The notes under the pieces are model-generated. The model had not been told where the DNA came from, did no database searches, and saw nothing but the letters and a program-made list of their open reading frames with translations. The position numbers and the translations under genes are program-made. Shown piece by piece: positions 1-8,785 of a stretch of 64,000 bases of DNA. The stretch comes from RH-chloro-G1 sp003670575 (lineage in GTDB: Bacteria; Chloroflexota; Dehalococcoidia; UBA2979). Positions within the stretch are counted from its first letter, which is position 1. Every line of letters begins with the position of its first letter. The stretch covers positions 1 through 64,000 of the forward strand of contig CANMOP010000002.1 of assembly GCA_947499615.1 (NCBI GenBank), given 5' to 3'.

Positions 1-95
1 GTGTGATCCGGATTGCTGCGCATGCGCGAGGTGACCCTTCGGGGGAACAGGTGATGCACCCATGCTTACCCTGCCGGTGTGTTCGCGGCAACCGG

Positions 96-127
96 TTGGC
101 CACCGGTCTTGAGCGGCGGCATATAAT
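96..127 (+). promoter_or_regulatory. Candidate promoter of the RRM protein gene
   Basis: A perfect TATAAT stands at 122-127 inside an A/T island that is conspicuous in this G/C-rich DNA. The best -35 match upstream is TTGGCC at 96-101, but the 20-base spacing is long, so only the -10 box is convincing. Initiation near 134 would give a leader of about 140 bases before the TTG start at 277. A long leader is typical of cold-inducible RNA-binding protein mRNAs; that reading is inference. Confidence 0.45.
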
Positions 128-276
128 TATTTCAGGTGCTGTGTGTTCCACTCGCACCGATCTCAGTCCGGGCTGGCCGTTCACCCGAGAGGCCGTGTCG
201 AGCCTGACAGTCCAGTGGCCTAGCCGGGCCCTCGGAGGGAGGCCGTTCGTCGGCAGCGCCGACGCGGAGTGAATGA

Positions 277-603
277 TTGAACCAAGCGAATCAACGAATC
301 TACGTGGGGAACCTTCCCTTCAGCGCACGTGAGGATGACGTGCGGCAGTTGTTTGCGCAGTACGGCGAGGTAGTCTCGGTCGTGCTTCCGACGGATCGAG
401 AGACGGGCCGACCGCGTGGGTTTGGCTTCGTGGAGATGTCTCCGGCGGACGCTCAAAAGGCCATCGACGGGCTGAACGGCAAGGACATGGACGGACGCGC
501 CCTGAACGTCAACCAGGCGCGCGAGCGTGAAGAGCGCCCACGTGGTGGTGGCTACGGTGGTGGCGGCTATGGCGGCGGCTACGGAGGTGGTCGCGGCCGC
601 TAG
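277..603 (+). CDS. Glycine-rich RNA-binding protein (single RRM)
   Basis: A 108-residue RNA-binding protein of the bacterial RRM family, probably an RNA chaperone or cold-stress protein in the cytoplasm. One RRM fills residues 4-82: RNP2 is IYVGNL near residue 8 and RNP1 is RGFGFVEM near residue 47, both with the aromatic residues that stack on RNA. The tail is Gly/Tyr/Arg-rich (repeated GGY units), as in cyanobacterial Rbp proteins. I chose the TTG at 277 because it gives a normal RRM N-terminus and has GGAG six bases upstream; the nearby ATG at 273 is in another frame. A perfect hairpin follows. Family assignment is firm; the cold-shock role is known for relatives, not shown here. Confidence 0.92.
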   Translation: MNQANQRIYVGNLPFSAREDDVRQLFAQYGEVVSVVLPTDRETGRPRGFGFVEMSPADAQKAIDGLNGKDMDGRALNVNQAREREERPRGGGYGGGGYGGGYGGGRGR

Positions 604-670
604 ACTGCTCGCGGGCTGGCATACTCGGTACTCGGGTGGCCGGTACCCAGCCTGAACCGACACAACGTCG

Positions 671-707
671 ATATGTTGAAGGCCCGGATTCCGGGCCTTC
701 AACATAT
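671..707 (+). terminator. Perfect 17-bp hairpin after the RRM gene
   Basis: The arms 671-687 and 691-707 are perfect inverted complements around a three-base loop (ATT). No U-tract follows, but the stem is long and G/C-rich. It lies about 70 bases beyond the RRM stop and probably ends that transcript, or acts in both directions. Confidence 0.75.
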
Positions 708-1004
708 GCCGGACCTTCCGCCGCACGGGTCGCCGGTGCGCCGGCCCGGAGCGGTCCCTGTCCGGTGCCTGGCGCATTGACGTAGGGCGCGCGGTGAGGA
801 AGGATGGGGCTGTATCGCAGGCCCGCCTAATTCTCTGGCTCGCGCCAGAGGGCCGGGGGAACCAGTTCGGGGGCGAATCGCTTGCCGGAAGTGTCCGCAC
901 CAGCGGACCACCGTCCAGGCGAACGGTGCTTCCGCCGTAGCCCGTCAGCTAACCCCGTCGGCGTAGGAAGAACCTCGCGCATTGGCGCAAAGAGGGGTTC
1001 TCTC
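708..1004. other. Intergenic stretch before the glycosyltransferase
   Basis: No gene is supported here. Reading frames on both strands are Arg/Pro/Ala-rich with no recognisable motif. A purine-rich AGAGGGG at about 991-997 is the ribosome-binding site of the next gene. I see no clear promoter. Confidence 0.5.
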
Positions 1005-2912
1005 ATGGCCATTCAGGCGCGCATCCGCGCGACCTCTGCTACCGATGTTGCTGATCGCAACGCGGAGCCGCTGCGGGTTGCTACTCCAGCGGTCGCCGGC
1101 GCATCGCCGGTGCTGGAACGGTTGCTGGCGGTGGTGCCCCTCACCATCACCCTGATGCTGTCCTCCGCGCTGTTCTGGATGCCGCTTGCCCAGGGCACAG
1201 CAGGTTTCATCGCGGTCGCGCTGACACTCTTCTTCATCTACTGGGCGGTGCGCTCCTACCTGACGCTGCTGGGCTGCATCATCAGCATGCGGCGCATCAC
1301 GCGATGGGGACGGCGCGATTGGCGCGCGGAGTACCTCGACCGATTGGCGTCGCTGTCGCCGACGCAGCGCGCGCAGGCCGAGGCTTGGGATTGGGCTCGT
1401 CACCTCGTCGTCATCCCGAACTACAAGGAGGACGAGTCCGGGCTTCGACGGCTCCTACAGTCGCTTGCGGAGCAGTCCAACCCGCAACAAATGGTCGTTG
1501 TGCTCGCGATGGAGGCGCGCGAGGCGGATGCGCAGCGTAAGGCCACCCACCTGCTGCTGGAGTTCCGTGGACGCTTTGCGGACTGCTTCGCTTCGTACCA
1601 TCCCGCGGACCTCGAAGGTGAAGCGCCCGGCAAGGGCTCCAACGAGGCGTGGGGCGTCCGCCGCGCCTATGAGCGCCTGATCGAGGGTGCTGAGCAGCCC
1701 GCTGCGGAGCTCGCTCGCTACACCGTCACCAGCTGTGACGCCGACTCGATCTTCTCGCCGCACCACTTCGAGGCGTTGAACTTCCTCTTCCTCACCGCTC
1801 CGGATCGCTACCGCACCTTCTGGCAGCCCGCGATTACCAACTCCAACAACATCTGGGACATCCCGGCGCCGCTCCGCATCATGGAGGGTCTGGGAAGTGT
1901 GAACCGTCTCTCCAACCTCACGCTGCCGGTCACCATCCCGTTCCCGACATCGTGCTACACGTTGAGTTGGCAGATGCTCCACCTGGTCGACTACTGGGAC
2001 GAGGAAGTGATCCCGGAGGACTGGCACATCTTCCTGAAGTGCTCGTTCGCGCTGGGTGACCGTGTGCGCATGCACTCCATGTACGTCCGCATTGGCAACG
2101 ATTGCGTGCTCACGGACGGGTATTTCCGGACGCTGAAGGCGCGCTACCTCCAGACCGTTCGACACGCGTGGGGCTGCGTGGACCTGCCGTACGCATGGCG
2201 CGGGTTCTGGCGCGGGTTCTCCCGACAGGGCAGCCCGCTCGGCTGGCGCCGGAGTCTCTCATTGGCTTTCTCGGTGACGCATGTCCACTCGCTCTGGGCT
2301 TCGCAGTGGTTCTTTGTCACGCTGGGCGTGACGGTGCCGACCTGGCTCGTCGTGCACGCGCAGGCGCCGATGCCGGAATGGTGGAGCGCGTCGACGTACT
2401 CCATCCCCGGCGTGTCGCTGCACCTGGGGGCGTTCGCGGACCCTGCCCGATGGCTGATCTGGGGCGTCGACGGGCTGTTTGACCCGGTGATGCGGTTCAG
2501 CCTGCCTGGGCTGATCGTGTCCAGTTGCCTGATCCCCCTGGTGGGGCTGGTGGTGTTGGAGTTGCGCGTTCGAGGCGAGCGGCCCGCGCACTTCTCGAAT
2601 GTGGCATATGTGCGTCAGTTTCTGACGCTGTTCCTCATGGCGCCGATCACGCTCGTCTGGGGGGCGCTGCCGGCCGTGCAGGCCCAATGGCGGCTCGCGA
2701 CCGGCAAGGGGTTGGTCTACCGCGTTGCGGAGAAGGGCACTCGCGAGAGTGTGCGCGCGGCGGCTTCCGGGCCGGTGGCCGTGCCAGGGGGCGCAGCCGT
2801 CGCGAGTGTGGCCGTCACCGCCGCCGACTACCAGGCGATGGTTCGCGCTGGCGTCATGTGCGAGGAGCCGACCCAGCGCGTCACCGTCGAGTCGGACGTG
2901 TCCATCCTCTAG
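1005..2912 (+). CDS. Membrane-bound family 2 glycosyltransferase
   Basis: A 635-residue processive-type GT2 glycosyltransferase of the inner membrane, likely adding sugars from a nucleotide donor to a surface glycan. Two membrane segments lie at about residues 25-85. A cytoplasmic catalytic domain follows with VIPNYKED near 136, the DxD-type metal site in SCDADS near 244, and the acid motif PEDWH near 337. At least three more membrane segments are at the C-terminus. The usual QxxRW of cellulose synthases is replaced by TVRHAWG. The ATG at 1005 has AGAGGGG upstream; an upstream extension in frame is low-complexity and unlikely. It ends tail to tail with the antiporter gene, sharing a CTAG at the two stops. 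The substrate cannot be told. Confidence 0.85.
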   Translation: MAIQARIRATSATDVADRNAEPLRVATPAVAGASPVLERLLAVVPLTITLMLSSALFWMPLAQGTAGFIAVALTLFFIYWAVRSYLTLLGCIISMRRITRWGRRDWRAEYLDRLASLSPTQRAQAEAWDWARHLVVIPNYKEDESGLRRLLQSLAEQSNPQQMVVVLAMEAREADAQRKATHLLLEFRGRFADCFASYHPADLEGEAPGKGSNEAWGVRRAYERLIEGAEQPAAELARYTVTSCDADSIFSPHHFEALNFLFLTAPDRYRTFWQPAITNSNNIWDIPAPLRIMEGLGSVNRLSNLTLPVTIPFPTSCYTLSWQMLHLVDYWDEEVIPEDWHIFLKCSFALGDRVRMHSMYVRIGNDCVLTDGYFRTLKARYLQTVRHAWGCVDLPYAWRGFWRGFSRQGSPLGWRRSLSLAFSVTHVHSLWASQWFFVTLGVTVPTWLVVHAQAPMPEWWSASTYSIPGVSLHLGAFADPARWLIWGVDGLFDPVMRFSLPGLIVSSCLIPLVGLVVLELRVRGERPAHFSNVAYVRQFLTLFLMAPITLVWGALPAVQAQWRLATGKGLVYRVAEKGTRESVRAAASGPVAVPGGAAVASVAVTAADYQAMVRAGVMCEEPTQRVTVESDVSIL

Positions 2913-4201
2913 GTTCCGTGACGTCCGGCGGCTGGTTCGGCGCCCGCGCCGCCCGGGTGTCGGATCGCCTCGCGGGCGGCGTGGAACAACGTGCGGACGT
3001 TCTCCCGTTGGCTCACCAGCAAGATGACCGACAGCACCACGTATACCGCTGACATCGCGAGCCTGAACTCCCGGTTCGGGATCAGGAACGAAACCAGGAA
3101 GAGCGCGCCCAAGGCCGTCGCCTCCCGCCAGGTGAACGTCAGACTGGACACCATCGACACCGCAAACAGTGATTGCGCCGCGGTCAGCAGCACTTCCTCC
3201 GTCTGTCGAGCATCCAGCGGGAGCCCGTGGATCCCGCCAGCGGAGAGGCCGAAGGCGATCGCCAGCCCGCCGACCAGCAGCGTCCACTGGTTCAACGTGG
3301 AGGACATCAGCGCGCCCAGCGCCATCGACGCGCGGCCTCGGTAGGCCATGATCCCGGCGAACAGAAACTCCGGAGCCTCCGAGGCGAGCGGCGCGAGCCA
3401 CTGCACCAGCAGGAACTCATCCAACCCCAGTTGCACGCCCGTGTGCACCAGTCCGTCTGCGAACTGCTCCGCCGACACGAGGATCGCCGTCGCCGCGTAA
3501 AGGAACAGGCCCACGACGATGGTGCGCCGCCGACCGTTCGGCAGGGTGCCGATCGCGCGCGCTGGCCCAATCAGTTCCGGCTCCTCCGTGGGAGCCCGTC
3601 CGATGATGATCACGTACACGATGAACAGAGCGCCCAGTATCGCCGCATCCACCAGCGAGAGCGCACCCTTCAGCGGCAGGATGAACGCGTACAACGTCGC
3701 GACGGCGAGTGCGATCACCTCGACAGCGTGGCCGTGCTCCAGCTGTAGCACGCGACTCCGCGTGCGCAGCCAGTACAGGCCGAAGACGAATGGCCACGCT
3801 GCGCCGATGATGAGGCGGTTGCCGCCCGTCATGTTCGCGATCGCGAACGGTGCGAAGTGCGGATCCTGTCCCGCCTTCCACGCGAAGGTCATGTCCACCG
3901 CGTACTCCGGCAGCACCGCCACCAGCGCAACGAACGCCACGGCCAGACTCTGCGGGATGTCGACCTCGGAGGCCTCTGCCGCCCACGCCAGCAGGAACGC
4001 CGCTGAGACGATCGCCAGGCCTTAGATCGCCGTATCCATCGGGATGTTGATGTGGATGCCGCCCAGCCGGAGGACGAGCGCCGGGACTGCGAGCGCCGCG
4101 GCCGCCAGGATGAAGAGCACGTTCTGCACTGGCGTTCCCCCGTCGATCAGTGTGCCGCGAGGTGCGGCCGATTCAGATGTTGCCTGGCTCATCGTGCGCA
4201 T
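2909..4201 (-). pseudogene. Ca2+/cation antiporter (CaCA family), interrupted by a stop
   Basis: A sodium/calcium-exchanger-type membrane antiporter of about 430 codons, broken by TAA at 4022-4024. Before the stop, about 59 codons encode the first membrane helix and end in PMDTAI. Directly after it the same frame continues GLAIVSAAFLLAWAAEASEV and then the alpha-1 repeat (LPEYAVDM, NMTGGNRLIIG). The alpha-2 repeat (APLASEAPEF, STLNQWTLLVG) is intact. An internal GTG at 3940 could start a 343-residue protein, but it would lack two helices. The start is ATG at 4201 or 4192; neither has a good ribosome-binding site. The mutation is either real decay or a base-call error, since nothing else in the frame is damaged. 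Confidence 0.8.
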
Positions 4202-4289
4202 CAGGAACCCGAATGGTCGCGCACGAGCGCGCACCCGGCGATGCTGCGATGCATGGTACCGCCTGTGATTGTCTGGAAGGAGCCTTGAC

Positions 4290-4586
4290 GTGCTCGTTGC
4301 GTTCTCTGTGACCCCCATCGGCACTGCGTCGGCGTCCGTGAGTGGCGCGGTTGCAGCCGCCGTGCGCGTCGTTCGCGAGTCGGGCCTACCGAATCGCACG
4401 GATGCGATGTTCACCACCATCGAGGGTGAGTGGGATGAGGTGATGGCCGTTGTCCGCAACGCCATGTTGGCGGCCGGACAGGGTGCCGAGCGTGTGAGTC
4501 TGGTGCTGAAGGCCGACGATCGCCCCGGCGTCACCGGTACCATGGAATCCAAGGTGCGCGCGGTGGAGGAGCATCTGCTCCGGTAG
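4290..4586 (+). CDS. MTH1187-family thiamine-binding protein
   Basis: A 98-residue protein of the MTH1187/YqgV (DUF77) family, small alpha/beta proteins that form tetramers and bind thiamine-like ligands in solved members. Visible family features are the start VAFSVTPIG, the GEWDEVMAVV helix and VSLVLKADDRPG before the last strand. Length is typical. The GTG at 4290 is preceded by GGAAGG at 4275-4280, so the longer upstream frame is unlikely. It is divergent from the broken antiporter. No TPP riboswitch or thi gene is nearby, so a thiamine role rests only on the family. Confidence 0.85.
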   Translation: MLVAFSVTPIGTASASVSGAVAAAVRVVRESGLPNRTDAMFTTIEGEWDEVMAVVRNAMLAAGQGAERVSLVLKADDRPGVTGTMESKVRAVEEHLLR

Positions 4587-4650
4587 GCCACATCGGCTCG
4601 CAGCCGCTCAGCGCCGCGATGCCGTTCACGCATCGGTTGGCCGCGCGTGC

Positions 4651-5631
4651 CTACTGGTAGATGACAAGGTCAGGGACGCGCGGCAGTGCCATGAGCTGGT
4701 CTGCCGTCAGCAACGGCGCGTCCCAGTCGTAGAACAGTTTGATCGCCGGTCGCTGTGAGTATGCGGCCATCGCGTACGCCTCGTAGTTTGAGAGCTTCGC
4801 CGACTGACCGCCCCAGCCGTCCATGTCGACGATCCGCGTGACCTCCGGAAGGTCGATGTACGCGTCGGTGCTGGTCAGCATGTCCTCGCGGAACTGGTGC
4901 AGCACCAGGGTCTTTGGCGGAATCTGCTCCTGACGCACCAGCGACGCGAGGTAGCGTTGCACTGGGTTCACCTGCGCGGCGTCCAGGCTGCCGATGGTGT
5001 CACCAGGTACCCCGCCCTTCGCCTGCATCGCGAACTCCGGGTCCAACGCCAGGTGCACGAACGACTCGCGTAGAAACGGTTCCAGCTGCCGCACTTCCGC
5101 GAGCGGGTCCGCCATCCCTAGCTGGACATCCAGTATGAGCTCCAGTCCATGCGTCCGGGCCGCCTCGACGTATCGGCTGATGGTCTCCGATCCCACCCTG
5201 CCGAGGTATGAGCCGTCTGACATCGGGCTCGGTTGTGCGACGGCGGTGATCAGATGCAGGACGCCCACGGCCCCGCGGTCGCCGTTGACGGCGTCCCACT
5301 GCGCGGCCATCCGCATCACCTCCCGGGCCGCGTCGTCCGCGGAGTACGACCCCAACGCGCCCATGCTTGGCGTGTCGGCGCAGCCATACAGCGCGATCGC
5401 TTGCATGCCGTCGTAGAAGGGGCGCGTGGGGCCGATCAGGGCGCGGGCAGGTGGGTTGGGGTTGGATGGGGTTGGGGCCCTGACCGCCTCGATGATGACG
5501 GCGTTGCCGGACTCGGCACTGGCATGGGACAGACCGGCCAGCGGGATCCTCGCCAGTGCTGCGCTCGTCGCCCCGGGGAGAAGCACGGCGGCGAGCAGCA
5601 GCAGGGCGAGACGTTCGGACAGCCGAGGCAT
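4651..5631 (-). CDS. Secreted protein of unknown function
   Basis: I do not recognise a characterised family. The 326-residue product begins with a signal peptide (hydrophobic LALLLLAAVLLPG, then an Ala-rich cleavage region near residue 27), so it is probably exported. After a short Pro/Asn linker the mature part alternates predicted strands and helices (FYDGMQAIALYGC, AVGVLHLITAV, GLELILDVQLG, FVHLALDPEF, KTLVLHQF, RIVDMDGWGG, AIKLFYDW). The order resembles a TIM barrel such as a glycoside-hydrolase-like fold. That is only a reading of its periodicity. The start is ATG with no competing start nearby. It stands alone, convergent with the MTH1187 gene. Confidence 0.7.
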   Translation of the reverse strand: MPRLSERLALLLLAAVLLPGATSAALARIPLAGLSHASAESGNAVIIEAVRAPTPSNPNPPARALIGPTRPFYDGMQAIALYGCADTPSMGALGSYSADDAAREVMRMAAQWDAVNGDRGAVGVLHLITAVAQPSPMSDGSYLGRVGSETISRYVEAARTHGLELILDVQLGMADPLAEVRQLEPFLRESFVHLALDPEFAMQAKGGVPGDTIGSLDAAQVNPVQRYLASLVRQEQIPPKTLVLHQFREDMLTSTDAYIDLPEVTRIVDMDGWGGQSAKLSNYEAYAMAAYSQRPAIKLFYDWDAPLLTADQLMALPRVPDLVIYQ

Positions 5632-5779
5632 GCCGCGACCCCATTCCCCGATATTCCACCGCAGTTGTGAACAATAGTGGAACTACACACCTGAGTAAAC
5701 CCCTCATCCTTTTGTTACCAACAGTCGCCGCCACGCCCCCCGCTGCACTCAGCACCAAACCCGGTCGTATCATCGAACC

Positions 5780-6595
5780 ATGCGCGACATCGTCGATGAC
5801 CCGGTGGCGAGGGGATTGCGTTCCCCGTATCTGCCGACGCCGTTGCTTCGGATCGTCGATGGCGGCTACCTGCATGCGGTATGGACGCAGCTGGAGCCTT
5901 CGGTGGAGACGGACGGGTTCATTGAGAGCGCGCGCTACATGGCGGACATGGCGCTGGACGCCGTGCTCCAGCAGTACGAGCCGGTGAGCGACCGCGCCGA
6001 ATTGCTCCGCGTGGGACTGTCCACGGATGAGCTCGATGCCGTCGCGTCGACGCTGGATACGCTGCAACTGGTGCAGCCGCAGCTGTTGCTGGTGCTCGCT
6101 GCGCTTGCGGAGGCGCGGAACGCCTCCAGCGTCGGCGGCGGCGGTCGACCAGCGCCGCGCGCGTCAACCGATCGAGAGCGCGCGCACCTCCGGGGACGGT
6201 TGCTGCTCGCACCACCGACTCAGGCTCCGCTCCCGGCAATCGCCACGGCGCTCGGGGCGGTCGAGGCGCCTGACCTCTACCGCGCCATTGCGCCGTGGCC
6301 TGCGTACCTCGATGCAACATGGGCGGAGCTGCAGCACCTCGATGCCTTGCCCCTGCTGCGCGACCGAGCACGTGGCTTGTACTACTACGCCCGCGACGCT
6401 GCTCGCTTCCTTGCTCGCCCGCTGCGCGCGAACCGGGAGGCGCTGGCCGCTGCCGGTGTGCCGGATGCCGCTCGCCTCGCCGCCGAGTCGACGATCGACG
6501 AGGCGTTACCGCTGACCGCCACGATGCTCGTCCATTGCTCCGCGATGCGCGTCGCGCTGGGCATCACCGCGCCCGAGGTGGCGGGCCGAGGGTAG
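5780..6595 (+). CDS. DehI-like haloacid dehalogenase family protein
   Basis: A 271-residue all-helical protein that resembles the DehI group of 2-haloacid dehalogenases, cofactor-independent enzymes that hydrolyse both D- and L-haloacids with water activated by an Asp. The best match is IAPWPAYLDATWAEL near residue 173, which fits the duplicated DehI core with its conserved Trp-Pro and acidic residue. Usual family length is about 250-300. The ATG at 5780 has no clear Shine-Dalgarno; TATCAT lies ten bases upstream, so a leaderless mRNA is possible. Homologues are often annotated by fold alone, so dehalogenase activity is not assured. Confidence 0.6.
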   Translation: MRDIVDDPVARGLRSPYLPTPLLRIVDGGYLHAVWTQLEPSVETDGFIESARYMADMALDAVLQQYEPVSDRAELLRVGLSTDELDAVASTLDTLQLVQPQLLLVLAALAEARNASSVGGGGRPAPRASTDRERAHLRGRLLLAPPTQAPLPAIATALGAVEAPDLYRAIAPWPAYLDATWAELQHLDALPLLRDRARGLYYYARDAARFLARPLRANREALAAAGVPDAARLAAESTIDEALPLTATMLVHCSAMRVALGITAPEVAGRG

Positions 6596-6685
6596 GACGC
6601 CGCGAGCAGACGATGGCGGATCCTCCCGGCATCGCCACCGCTACAATCGATGGCGAGGAGGCGTCCCTCGCCGGGGCGCGCGCGC

Positions 6686-7438
6686 ATGCTGGACAGACTT
6701 GCTAACGCGTGGGCACCCGAAGACCGCTTCGTCCCTGAAGCGTTGCGCGAGTCCTCGATCGTCGGCATGCAGCTGCTCTACGACTCCTCGAATTACGTCT
6801 ACCTTGTCGCGATGGAGCACCCGGTGCACGGCTCCGGTGTCGGTGTCTACAAGCCCGCCGCGGGCGCGCAGCCGCTGTCCGATTTCGACTACACCACGCT
6901 GCACCGGCGAGAGGTCGCCGCGTACGAGCTGTCTGTGCTGTTGGGTTGGCGCTTTGTGCCGCCAGTTGTGGAGCGCGAGGGGCCGCAGGGCATCGGCTCG
7001 GTGCAACTCTTCATCGCGCATGAGGCGGAGCAGCACTACTTCAACCTCCGCGACGATCCGCAGTACCACGCGCAGTTCCAACGCATCGTGGCGTTCGACC
7101 TGATCGCGAACAACGCGGACCGTAAGGGCGGGCACCTGCTGCGCGATGCCGCCGGACAGATTTGGGGCATCGACAACGCGCTGTGCTTTCATCGCCAGGA
7201 GAAGATGCGCACCGTGATCTGGGACTTCGCCGGCGTGACGCTGGACGAGGCGTGGGTGGCGGACATGCAACGGGCGCGCGACAGCCTCGCGGCCGCCGAC
7301 GAGGCGTCGCAGCCACTGCGTGCGCTGCTCTCGCGTGGCGAAGTGGCCGCATTGGTCGAGCGCTGTGATGCGTTGATCGCGTACCCGGTGCTGCCGGAGA
7401 TGTACCCGTGGCGGTGCGTGCCCTGGCCGTTGCTGTAG
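6686..7438 (+). CDS. SCO1664-family protein (PI3/4-kinase-like fold)
   Basis: A protein of about 250 residues of the SCO1664 family, distantly related to phosphatidylinositol 3/4-kinases; its substrate is unknown. Kinase-like marks are YKPAAG with a likely ATP-binding Lys, the catalytic-loop segment FDLIANNADRKGGHLL (D and N as in the kinase DxxxxN pattern) and the metal-binding IDNALCFH. WRFVPP and the ending YPWRCVPWPLL also look like this family. Start choice is weak: ATG 6686 fits the family's N-terminus; ATG 6650 would add 12 basic residues. It runs convergently into the IMPase gene. Confidence 0.75.
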   Translation: MLDRLANAWAPEDRFVPEALRESSIVGMQLLYDSSNYVYLVAMEHPVHGSGVGVYKPAAGAQPLSDFDYTTLHRREVAAYELSVLLGWRFVPPVVEREGPQGIGSVQLFIAHEAEQHYFNLRDDPQYHAQFQRIVAFDLIANNADRKGGHLLRDAAGQIWGIDNALCFHRQEKMRTVIWDFAGVTLDEAWVADMQRARDSLAAADEASQPLRALLSRGEVAALVERCDALIAYPVLPEMYPWRCVPWPLL

Positions 7439-7452
7439 CGTCCCCGTGGCGG

Positions 7453-8364
7453 CTACAGCCAGCGATTCGCCAGCCTTCGCAGCCGTCCGCGCAATCGCCA
7501 GCGCCAGTCGCGCTGGAACTCGAGGCTTGGCGCGATGCCCTCCGGCGACCCGATGGCGAGTGGGCGCTTCCAGTCGCGCACGCTGGGCGCACGTCCCGCT
7601 GTCACGGTCGTCGGCGCCTCGAATCGCTCCAGCGGTACCCAGCGGTTGCCGTCGTGCATCCACGCTTCCAGGCCGGCCGCGCGGATCAGTACGACGCCAG
7701 CCGCCACGTCCCACACCCAGGGGGCCCAGAACATCCCGGAGATGAAGATCCCCGCCGCCACGAATGCACACTCGATCGCCGTTGAGCCGGTGACGCGGGT
7801 GTCCCAGGGCTGGCGGCGACCTGGCAACCCGCCGGGCCGTGCGGCCAATCGGCGCTGCACACCCACGCTCGGACGAGCGGCGGGCACCGGGCGACCCTCG
7901 AACAGCAGCGGGCCGCCGAGGTGCGCGTGGTACACGCCGGTGCGCAGCTCGTGCCCGGTGGAGCACCAGATCGCGCCGACGATTGGCACCCCGCGATGCA
8001 GCACGCCGATGGAAGCACAGAACAGCGGGTAGCCGTTGATGAAGTTGGTGGTGCCGTCCACCGGGTCGATGACCCAGACGTACTCATGCGTCGGGTCTGG
8101 GTGGACGTCCATCTCCTCACCGATGATGCCGTGGGCGGGGTACCGCTCTCCGACCCGCGATCGGATCAGCGCTTCCACCGCGCGATCCACCTCCGAGACG
8201 GGGTTGGCGTGATCGTCGGTGCGACCGCCCTCGGACGGCTTGTACTCCACGATGATCGCGCTACTGAGCGTGTTCATGATCTCCGCGCCCGCCAGTCGGG
8301 CGAGCTCCACGGCCAACTCCTCGATCTCCACGAGCACTGCTGGCGATGGGATGGCGTCGTTCAT
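7453..8364 (-). CDS. Inositol-monophosphatase-family phosphatase
   Basis: A 303-residue Mg2+-dependent phosphatase of the IMPase/CysQ/FBPase fold. Metal ligands are visible: GEE at 82-84, IDPVDGTTNF at 99-108 (the family signature) and WVWD at 216-219. The C-terminus is about 35 residues longer than typical and Arg-rich. ATG 8364 has GGAGCAG upstream; the seven-residue upstream extension lacks support. The substrate could be inositol phosphate, PAP or a sugar phosphate; nothing nearby decides. The start lies head to head with the small membrane gene at 8442. Confidence 0.88.
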   Translation of the reverse strand: MNDAIPSPAVLVEIEELAVELARLAGAEIMNTLSSAIIVEYKPSEGGRTDDHANPVSEVDRAVEALIRSRVGERYPAHGIIGEEMDVHPDPTHEYVWVIDPVDGTTNFINGYPLFCASIGVLHRGVPIVGAIWCSTGHELRTGVYHAHLGGPLLFEGRPVPAARPSVGVQRRLAARPGGLPGRRQPWDTRVTGSTAIECAFVAAGIFISGMFWAPWVWDVAAGVVLIRAAGLEAWMHDGNRWVPLERFEAPTTVTAGRAPSVRDWKRPLAIGSPEGIAPSLEFQRDWRWRLRGRLRRLANRWL

Positions 8365-8441
8365 ACCTGCTCCGATGCGCTGCACTTCTGGCGCTCGATG
8401 TTGCGAGCATAGCCGCTGCGCACGTGAGTAGTCGTTATCCT

Positions 8442-8627
8442 ATGCGCATGGCAGATGACGGATGGCGAGAATCCAGCGAGGGTGACCTGGACCCGGATCT
8501 GACCGAGGAAGCCGGGTACATGGGTTGGGAGCCGCCTCAGCGCGGTGGCTGGCGGATTGTCCAGCGCGTCGTGGTCGTACTGGTGCTTGTCGTGCTGATC
8601 GGCGGCGCGCTGCTCGTGCTGCGCTAG
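8442..8627 (+). CDS. Small single-pass membrane protein
   Basis: A 61-residue product with an acidic N-terminal half (SEGDLDPDLTEEAGYMGWEP) and one C-terminal membrane helix (VQRVVVVLVLVVLIGGALLV), so it is predicted to sit N-in/C-out or the reverse with almost no tail. Two in-frame ATGs (8442 and 8448) compete; neither has a ribosome-binding site, and TATCCT just upstream makes a leaderless start possible. I do not know the family. Codon use and the amphipathic/hydrophobic split argue that it is real. Confidence 0.6.
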   Translation: MRMADDGWRESSEGDLDPDLTEEAGYMGWEPPQRGGWRIVQRVVVVLVLVVLIGGALLVLR

Positions 8628-8785
8628 GATCGCCATCCCGCTCGTAATTGACGAAACGCTGACGGTCGGCATACGTTCCTCTCACGCTTGAGCATCTCGC
8701 CGCTCGCCCCGCTCTGTAGCGAGGTAGGGGCTGGTGGTCGCGCTGCGGGGCGTCGCAATGGGCCGAGCGTGGTGGCGCCATTGCG

